From: an uncultured Haloferula sp.
GTDB lineage: Bacteria; Verrucomicrobiota; Verrucomicrobiae; Verrucomicrobiales; Akkermansiaceae
Assembly (NCBI GenBank): GCA_946481625.1
Contig: CAMLOZ010000044.1
Coordinates: 1-11,629, forward strand
Direction: 5' to 3'
DNA length: 11,629 nucleotides
The notes beneath the pieces were generated by a model. The model searched no databases. It saw only the letters and a program-made list of their open reading frames with translations, and was not told where the DNA came from. Of this stretch, positions 8,701 through 11,629 are shown one piece after another. Made by a program: the position numbers and the translations under genes. The first letter of the stretch is position 1. The number at the start of each line of letters is the position of its first letter.

Positions 8701-11629
8701 GCTCTTGCGGGGGCGGATGCGGGCTCGATCATTTCCTTCGCCCCGGCGCTGGACGGTGACACGATCACGCTGGCCCTGGGCCAGCTCGTCGTGGACAAGA
8801 ACCTGACCGTCGATGCCTCGGCGCTCGCTTTCGGTGTCATGGTGACCGGCGATGTTTCCCGCGGCTTCGAAGTCCCGCAGGGCAGACATGCGATCATGCG
8901 GGGATTGCGTGTGGCCAATATCAGCAACGATGAATCCGCTTCGACCGACGGCGCGGGGGTTTTCAATGCGGGCGATCTCGAACTCTCCGGCTGCTCTTTT
9001 GCCGGAAACACGGGCGACCAAGGCGGGGCGGTTCACAATACCTTCGACGGCCGCCTGTTGATGGCGGACTGCCGGGTCTCCGGCAATGAAGGCCAGGACG
9101 AGGGCGGCGGGCTCTTCAACGCGGGCGAGGCGGAATTGACCGGCTGTGACTTCCCGGGCAACGGAACCTTCACGGATGGCGCGGGGATCTACAATGCCGG
9201 CACCCTCGCGCTGGCCACTTGTTCGTTCTCGGGAAACTTCGCGAATTTCGGCGGCGGCGGTTTGTTCAATGACGGTCCCGCCGAACTCGATCGCTGCGAG
9301 TTCTCCGGCAACGTCTCGGAGGGAGGGTTCGGGGGCGGGATACTGAATTCCGATTCGTTGGTCGCCACAGCCACCGCCATCTGCGGGAACGAGTCGCGGG
9401 CGGACGGCACCGGAGCGGGAATCGGGAACTCCGGCAACCTGACCCTTACGGCCTGCTCCGTCTCAAACAACACCGTCGGCTATGAGGGCAGCGGGATCGA
9501 TACCACGGGACCGCTGACGATGACCGACACCACGGTGGAAGGAAACCGCTCGGAAGGAAACGGCGCGGGGATCTACCTCCGCGGCTCCACGGCAACTCTT
9601 TCCCGCTGCACCGTCTCCGGAAACACGAGCCGGCTCAATGGCGGCGGCTTCTACCAGCATGCCGGTGCCCTCACGCTGACGAATTCCACGGTGGCGGGGA
9701 ATGAAGCGGAGGAGGATCTGGGCGGCGGGTTCTTCAGCCACGCCGGCACGCTCGCCATCACTTCCTCGACGATCTCGGGGAACCAAGCCGTCTATGAAGG
9801 TGGTGGCATTTATCTCACCGCCGGGGTCCCCTTGACCCTGAACAACACGATCATCGCCGGAAATACCGCCTTTGACACCGGCCCGGATCTCCGCGGCGCG
9901 CTCGGCACCCAGCTCGGCGTCAATTTGCTGGGCACCACGGACGGGGTCACCGGCTCGTTCTCCGGCATCGTGGGAGACGCGATGCTCCAGCCGCTCGGGC
10001 TCAATGGCGGGCCCACCTTGACCATGCCGCCGCTCGCGGGGTCCCCGGCGATCAACGCGGGAGGGGCTACGGCGCTCACCGTAGATCAGCGCGGCTACAC
10101 CCGCGTGCTCGGCGGGACGGTGGACATAGGTGCGGTCGAGACCGGCAACGCGATCCCCACGGTGGTGGTGGATACCACCGTGGATGAGAATGACGGCATC
10201 GGCGCCGGGGATATCTCGCTGCGTGACGCGCTGACGGAAGCGGAGGCCGGCTCGATCATCTCCTTCGCGCCCGCCTTGAGCGGACAGACGATGACACTGA
10301 CGGTGGACCAACTGATGGTGGAGAAGAACCTCAGCGTCGACGCCTCCTCCCTGCCTGCCGGACTCACCATTACCGGCGGCACCGCGCGGGGATTGAAGGT
10401 CCTGCTTGGCAGGCATGCGGCCATCAAGGGGCTGACCCTCGCCGGCATCATCTCCGGTGAAGAACACGGGGCCGCGGTGCTGAACGAGGGGGATCTGTAC
10501 ATGGACGCCTGCACGCTCTCCGGAAACACCGGGGAGCGCGGCGGGGCCATCCACAATGCCTCCTTCGCCCGCCTCGCCCTTTCCAACTGCACGCTCCACG
10601 ATAACGAAGGGACCGACGACGGCGGCGGGATCTACAACTCCGGAACCGCCACCTTGGAGGGCTGCGTGCTCACCAGCAATGGTACGGGGGCGGACGGAGC
10701 GGGGATTTACAATACCGGCACCCTCTCGCTCGCGACAACTCTCGTCTCCACGGGATCCACCAATGGCGTTGGCGGAGGGCTCGCGAATGAAGGGCATGCC
10801 ACCCTGGATCGCTGCACCTTCAGCGAAAACGTGTCCGAAGTCGGTTCGGGAGGCGGTGCGGAGAATTTCAGCGGCGCGGTGATGACCGCCACCAACTGCA
10901 CCTTCACGGGGAACATCGCGGATGACGATGGCGGTGCCGGCGCCGGGATCCTCAATGCCGGAACCCTGTCCCTCAACCATTGCTCCGTCATCGCGAACGG
11001 AATCGACCTGGTCATCCCTGGCGGCGGAATCTACAACACGCCGGCCGGGCAACTGAGCCTCGTGAATTCCATCGTCGCGGGCAATTCCCCTTCCTCGCCG
11101 TCGCCGGACATCCAGGGGAGCATCACCGAACTCGGCGGCGTCAATCAGGTCAGCTCGACCGCCGGGATCACCACGCTCTTCTCGGGCGTGGTCGGCGATC
11201 CCCTGCTTGCTCCGCTCGGCGACTATGGCGGGCCGGTACCGGTGATGCCTCCCCTGCCCGGCGCTCCGGCGATCGAGGCCGCGGAACTGTTGCCGAATAC
11301 TCCCGCAACGGATCAATTGGGCAATCCGCGACCTGCCGGTCCCGCCCCGGACATCGGCGCGGTCGAAGCCGTGCCTTTCGGTCTCCTTGGCTTGGAGGAT
11401 CTCGACGAGGATGGAATTCCGGATCTCCTGGAAGCCCCGCTCGGGCTCACGGTGGGGTCGGACGATTCCGACAGCGATGCCGATGGCGACGGCTCCACGG
11501 ATGCCGAAGAAATCGGGAACATGACCGACCCCTTCGATCCCGCGGCCTACTTGCGAATCGTCGCGTTCGCAAAGGCACCCGGATTCGATCCGGTGACCGA
11601 TCCGCGGTTCAACATCAGCTTCCCGACAT
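2788..11629 (+). CDS. Giant secreted M6-type metalloprotease with five beta-helix/choice-of-anchor Q units (3' end outside window)
   Basis: One uninterrupted frame of 2947 codons, still open at the window edge. In order: a signal peptide (about 1-22: Arg3, a Leu/Phe-rich core, then a cleavable Cys-Pro-Ala-Ala); an M6 prodomain (about 23-115, with GDEFYARTATGDGRTVIF); the metalloprotease (about 155-548) with the zinc site HELSHLAFDFPD (H346, E347, H350), a likely Met-turn at M374 in HCLMAGGNW, and the family's EYFLIENRG and GIAIWHVDE segments; a beta-sandwich (about 551-686, with SWVETTVTGPGTLVFWWRVS); five beta-helix plus choice-of-anchor Q units (689-2860); and Asp-rich calcium-binding repeats (2871 on). 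M6 proteases (immune inhibitor A type) are secreted zinc endopeptidases; the repeats probably form a stalk or adhesive surface. The ATG at 2788 was chosen because it directly precedes the signal peptide; an in-frame ATG at 2674 would add 38 residues and bury that signal. No Shine-Dalgarno sequence is seen at either. The C-terminal sorting or anchoring domain is not visible. Substrate unknown. Confidence 0.9.
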   Translation, partial: MARVFPMLSFLLFLGAGLCPAAPYPREGMPVEWVQPNGDRIHLRVFGDEFYARTATGDGRTVIFNPGDLTYYYARRGPDGESLVASEVPVGDAAPADVPPGLSEPASAITAIRDANRKIFAPDADRKWAERVQAARDRRLRGIQPRDIEMPVPPFTGGVTCLAIPVQFPDDPATVGSDPLDMPVSHEKVTRYCNETGYGDDGNAGSIRDYFHDQSTGLVTVSHEVAPIVTLPWPRNYYNYFDYPDNAVIRGSGQAGRMLVADAIAALQAMSFDFSSLTQSSGNRVLATSVLFAGPNSGAWAAGLWPHKFFMDPEINVGTVSEPIIISNYQITDVPSPALPIGTYLHELSHLAFDFPDFYDYGGESAGLGYHCLMAGGNWIDGGRTPASLDLYLKSVAGWANIIDLAPGQSHLASLATTGNQGRRLSKPGSPTEYFLIENRGAGDKWAAQLPDHGIAIWHVDESIYGNGYEQMTPTQHYQLSLEQADGQFHLENNNNVGDSHDLFDSSDPLFNDGTLPDARWWSGESSGIALEVLSTPGTTMNVLFSGEIPLGPALDAASLAWATDPAHPWAGQTAVTHDGTDAAASGAVGDGQSSWVETTVTGPGTLVFWWRVSSQAGGDFLRFRVDGVELTLVPAISGSVDWAHRSAAIPPGVHSVRWSYEKNGTLAAGADAGWLDEIAFYSGVAADVLVTTAVDESNGTLNPAVGTGTSLREAILHAPDSTVIGFVPEFDEGTITLSSGQLLITKNLTLDASNLSSGVAISGDDDTRVFDIQAGKAVVMNKLQIIDGEVSGDGGGIRNAGTLTLNNCEVFSNEASDDGAGIFSSGPLTLNATTVIWNSSGSTGGGVVAEDVLTLTGCAFVGNTASTNGGGLYGNDATATISESTFESNSSGGSPGGGAIDSDNGGTMTLTACSLFGNTSSTKGGAIENDGTLSLVACTLSGNTATGNGGAIEHVAGVLTLTSCTLSGNSGDVGGAIDGDGTSTIRLYSCTVSANHATNNGGGIEETTGTLLLENSIVAGNTAVNSAPDLKVSGINTQGGVNLISSTDGLGGSFAGIVGSPSLAALGNYGGTTQTMLPLPGSLAIDAGGATALTVDQRGLPRVIGAGLDIGSVEVQPSGLVTTAANSGPGSLRDTVSAITSGGIITFASGLDGATIDLTGVIPLAKDLTIDASALEQLTISAHAFQAFQIASGKTVRLVNLEIRDGGAINGGAIGNEGNLTLEDCSLSYNDANNGGAIHNAEGAVLDLIRCDLLLNSAFFGGAIHNEGELTMSDCTLADNYADEEGGAVFNTGSVTASDSSVSGNSATLFGGGIASSGMLSMSRCTVAANFSADSGGGIRGGGVFTACSFYENTSIGDGGAIVHGSGPLTLINCTLANNFAFFFGGAVGSNGTMIAMSCTIHGNTASSEGGGIAIEEGGSLTLANSIVAHNHATDLGPDIRGSIDSETGVNLLGTTEGLTGGFAGITGSPELMPPGNYGGSTRTLLPLPGSPVIDAGGVTPLSTDQRGFPRVSGSAVDIGAVEVQPALVVTTAADSGPGSLRDTIAGAADGSVITFNSSLEGTTLHVASGGENAENNPLVFSSNVILEASGIGGVALTPSGHTSLVSVNPEATVAIIGVEFRNGWGGAIHNQGRLLLGDCGFTGSFAVEGGAIFNAADAELTLEGCRLWANFADSGGAIFNEGELTLAGTVLSGNEAEQQGGGVFSSGMLTMTDSVFVRNGSSNFGAAIYSTGVLDMTRCTVERNNSADSGAGMVVSGAATVEACTFSGNNCGGSGGGIVHSGGTLDLTLCTIHGNRAGADFGGGVFSNGTLHVDACTIAGNEAAIEGGGIYLDISAGLTLRNTIVSGNTAFDFAPDLSGAIGTQAGVNLLGSTEGVVGGFSGITGDAMLPEPGLYGGPTLTMPPLAGSPAIDAGGTTFHVADQRGFPRVVGGTVDIGAVETGNSVPVVVVNTTADENDGIGTGGVSLRDALAGADAGSIISFAPALDGDTITLALGQLVVDKNLTVDASALAFGVMVTGDVSRGFEVPQGRHAIMRGLRVANISNDESASTDGAGVFNAGDLELSGCSFAGNTGDQGGAVHNTFDGRLLMADCRVSGNEGQDEGGGLFNAGEAELTGCDFPGNGTFTDGAGIYNAGTLALATCSFSGNFANFGGGGLFNDGPAELDRCEFSGNVSEGGFGGGILNSDSLVATATAICGNESRADGTGAGIGNSGNLTLTACSVSNNTVGYEGSGIDTTGPLTMTDTTVEGNRSEGNGAGIYLRGSTATLSRCTVSGNTSRLNGGGFYQHAGALTLTNSTVAGNEAEEDLGGGFFSHAGTLAITSSTISGNQAVYEGGGIYLTAGVPLTLNNTIIAGNTAFDTGPDLRGALGTQLGVNLLGTTDGVTGSFSGIVGDAMLQPLGLNGGPTLTMPPLAGSPAINAGGATALTVDQRGYTRVLGGTVDIGAVETGNAIPTVVVDTTVDENDGIGAGDISLRDALTEAEAGSIISFAPALSGQTMTLTVDQLMVEKNLSVDASSLPAGLTITGGTARGLKVLLGRHAAIKGLTLAGIISGEEHGAAVLNEGDLYMDACTLSGNTGERGGAIHNASFARLALSNCTLHDNEGTDDGGGIYNSGTATLEGCVLTSNGTGADGAGIYNTGTLSLATTLVSTGSTNGVGGGLANEGHATLDRCTFSENVSEVGSGGGAENFSGAVMTATNCTFTGNIADDDGGAGAGILNAGTLSLNHCSVIANGIDLVIPGGGIYNTPAGQLSLVNSIVAGNSPSSPSPDIQGSITELGGVNQVSSTAGITTLFSGVVGDPLLAPLGDYGGPVPVMPPLPGAPAIEAAELLPNTPATDQLGNPRPAGPAPDIGAVEAVPFGLLGLEDLDEDGIPDLLEAPLGLTVGSDDSDSDADGDGSTDAEEIGNMTDPFDPAAYLRIVAFAKAPGFDPVTDPRFNISFPT
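3241..4431 (+). other. M6 metalloprotease catalytic region of the giant protein
   Basis: Residues about 152-548 of the giant protein. The start PVPPFTGGVTCLAIPVQFPD matches the usual opening of M6 domains, where an edge strand precedes a disordered linker. YFHDQSTGLVTVSHEV (210-225) and FAGPNSGAWAAGLWPH (292-307) match the conserved M6 core. The zinc helix is H346-E347-x2-H350, followed by FDFPDFYDYGG; the third ligand is probably D357 or D354. Spacing is one residue longer than the textbook HExxHxxGxPD, and the Gly is absent. M374 serves as Met-turn and SLDLYLKSVAGW follows it as in the family. All residues needed for activity appear present, so I expect an active enzyme. Confidence 0.82.
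4438..4845 (+). other. Beta-sandwich domain between protease and repeat units
   Basis: Residues about 551-686 of the giant protein. The pattern 'ALD...W...AGQTAVTHDGTDAA...WVETTVTGPGTLVFWWRVS...FRVDGVE...VDWAHRSAAIPPGVHSVRWSYEKNG' with a final 'GWLDEIAFYSG' recurs in large secreted proteins of Verrucomicrobiota and reads as a jelly-roll, carbohydrate-binding- or MAM-like fold. I recognise the pattern but cannot name a database family with certainty. It may bind sugar or simply act as a spacer. Confidence 0.6.
4852..6132 (+). repeat. Repeat unit 1: beta-helix plus choice-of-anchor Q (residues 689-1115)
   Basis: 427 residues. It opens with the long, CSLREAI-like header (VLVTTAVDESNG ... TSLREAI), has nine GGAI/GGGI-type rungs, and closes with the anchor-Q segment (GGVNLISSTDG ... 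GNYGG ... LPLPGS-AIDAGG ... DQRGLPRV ... LDIGSVE). The typical rung reads C-T/S-L-x-G-N then GG(A/G)I about 5-10 residues later. Its C-terminal third matches that of unit 2 at a 1227-base offset. Confidence 0.85.
6148..7359 (+). repeat. Repeat unit 2: beta-helix plus choice-of-anchor Q (residues 1121-1524)
   Basis: 404 residues. It starts with the short header LVTTAANSGPGSLRDTV, which lacks the DENDG stretch of units 1, 4 and 5. Nine rungs follow (for example DCTLADN, CTVAAN, CSFYEN, CTLANN) and an anchor-Q end (TGVNLLGTTEG ... GNYGG ... LPLPGSPVIDAGG ... DQRGFPRV ... VDIGAVE). Confidence 0.85.
7372..8613 (+). repeat. Repeat unit 3: beta-helix plus choice-of-anchor Q (residues 1529-1942)
   Basis: 414 residues. 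The short header LVVTTAADSGPGSLRDTI closely matches the unit 2 header, exactly 1227 bases away. Nine rungs follow. Two rungs have lost the usual Cys (AGTVLSGN, TDSVFVRN). The anchor-Q end (TQAGVNLLGSTEG ... GGPTLTMPPLAGSPAIDAGG) is nearly the same as that of unit 4, at an offset of 1527 bases. Confidence 0.85.
8626..10140 (+). repeat. Repeat unit 4: longest beta-helix plus choice-of-anchor Q (residues 1947-2451)
   Basis: 505 residues, about 100 longer than the other units, with twelve rungs. The header VPVVVVNTTADENDGIG ... VSLRDAL is the long type and is repeated at unit 5 at +1527 bases. Rungs at about 9481-9780 have no counterpart in unit 5. Several late rungs carry Ser or Thr instead of Cys (TNSTVAGN, TSSTISGN). 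Confidence 0.85.
10153..11367 (+). repeat. Repeat unit 5: beta-helix plus diverged choice-of-anchor Q (residues 2456-2860)
   Basis: 405 residues with eight rungs. The N-terminal two thirds aligns rung for rung with unit 4 (GRHA..., GNTGxxGGAxHN, ADGAGIYNxGTLxLAT, DRCxFSxNVSE). The final anchor-Q part is the most diverged of the five: NQVSSTAG replaces NLLGTTDG, AIEAAELLPN replaces AIDAGG, and DQLGNPRPAG replaces DQRGFPRV. This is common for the last copy of an array. Confidence 0.85.
11395..11529 (+). other. Asp-rich calcium-binding (thrombospondin type 3-like) repeats of the giant protein
   Basis: Residues about 2870-2914. Two loops are visible: DLDEDGIPDLLE (from 2871) and DSDSDADGDGSTDAEE (about 2894-2909), followed by TDPFDP. 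They follow the DxDxDGxxDxxE pattern of TSP3/EF-hand-like calcium loops that often stiffen stalks just ahead of the C-terminal domain in secreted bacterial proteins. After this the frame continues (YLRIVAFAKAPGF ... FNISFP), which resembles the start of another beta-sandwich, and is cut by the window edge. Confidence 0.75.

Noticed and set aside
9463..11316. Long minus-strand open frame (617 codons) opposite units 4 and 5
   Set aside because: Antisense shadow of the repeats; its own internal repetition (DGPA, GERA, HRR motifs) mirrors the + strand units. The same holds for 8029-9036 and 6037-7086 on the minus strand.
4852..11367. Periodic repeats considered as a CRISPR array or DNA minisatellite
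   Set aside because: The periodicity is at protein level (rungs of about 25 residues, units of 400-505 residues) with diverged codons; there are no identical short repeats with unique spacers.
2788..11629. Possible frameshift or split of the giant gene into several genes
   Set aside because: Line-by-line translation stays in one frame to the last base, with coherent motifs throughout and no internal stop.
1..11629. tRNA, rRNA, insertion sequence or phage attachment features
   Set aside because: No cloverleaf-like sequence, transposase, terminal inverted repeats or integrase-like protein could be recognised.

Overview
The window is high-GC DNA that reads like a bacterium of the phylum Verrucomicrobiota (the Luteolibacter/Haloferula/Akkermansiaceae neighbourhood is my best guess). 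The reasons are the protein families: a PocR-domain AraC regulator of the type common in that phylum, and a very large secreted protein combining an M6 metalloprotease, a verrucomicrobial-style beta-sandwich, GGAI-type beta-helix repeats and 'choice-of-anchor Q' ends. This placement is inference from family flavour; no ribosomal RNA or other marker is present.

Layout. Positions 3-641 (+) are the 3' part of a formate/nitrite transporter (FNT family). It converges on a small DksA/TraR-type zinc-finger protein (725-1087, -), with a two-part inverted repeat between them that may be a terminator. Upstream of the dksA-like gene on the same strand, 90 bases away, is a PocR-AraC transcription regulator (1178-2089, -). 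A gene-free divergent region of about 700 bases (2090-2787), with a noticeably AT-rich core near 2205-2425, separates this regulator from the main object of the window.

From 2788 to the end of the window a single + strand reading frame stays open for 8842 bases (2947 codons, no stop found in line-by-line translation) and runs off the edge. It encodes a giant secreted protein: signal peptide, M6 (immune-inhibitor-A-like) prodomain and metalloprotease, a beta-sandwich domain, five consecutive units of roughly 400-505 residues, each a right-handed beta-helix of GGAI/FxxN-like rungs closed by a choice-of-anchor Q segment, and then a calcium-binding thrombospondin-type-3-like stretch. The 3' end, and therefore the anchoring or secretion signal, lies outside the window.

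How they fit together: the transporter and the DksA-like protein look like ordinary chromosomal genes. The PocR-AraC regulator is divergent from the giant protease gene and could control it, but only position suggests this. The most interesting content is the internal history of the giant gene. It carries two families of in-frame tandem duplications (1227-base and 1527-base periods), a net 306-base (four-rung) length difference between units 4 and 5, a cysteine column along the helices, and a rung pattern resembling the chlamydial Pmp adhesin repeats of the sister phylum.
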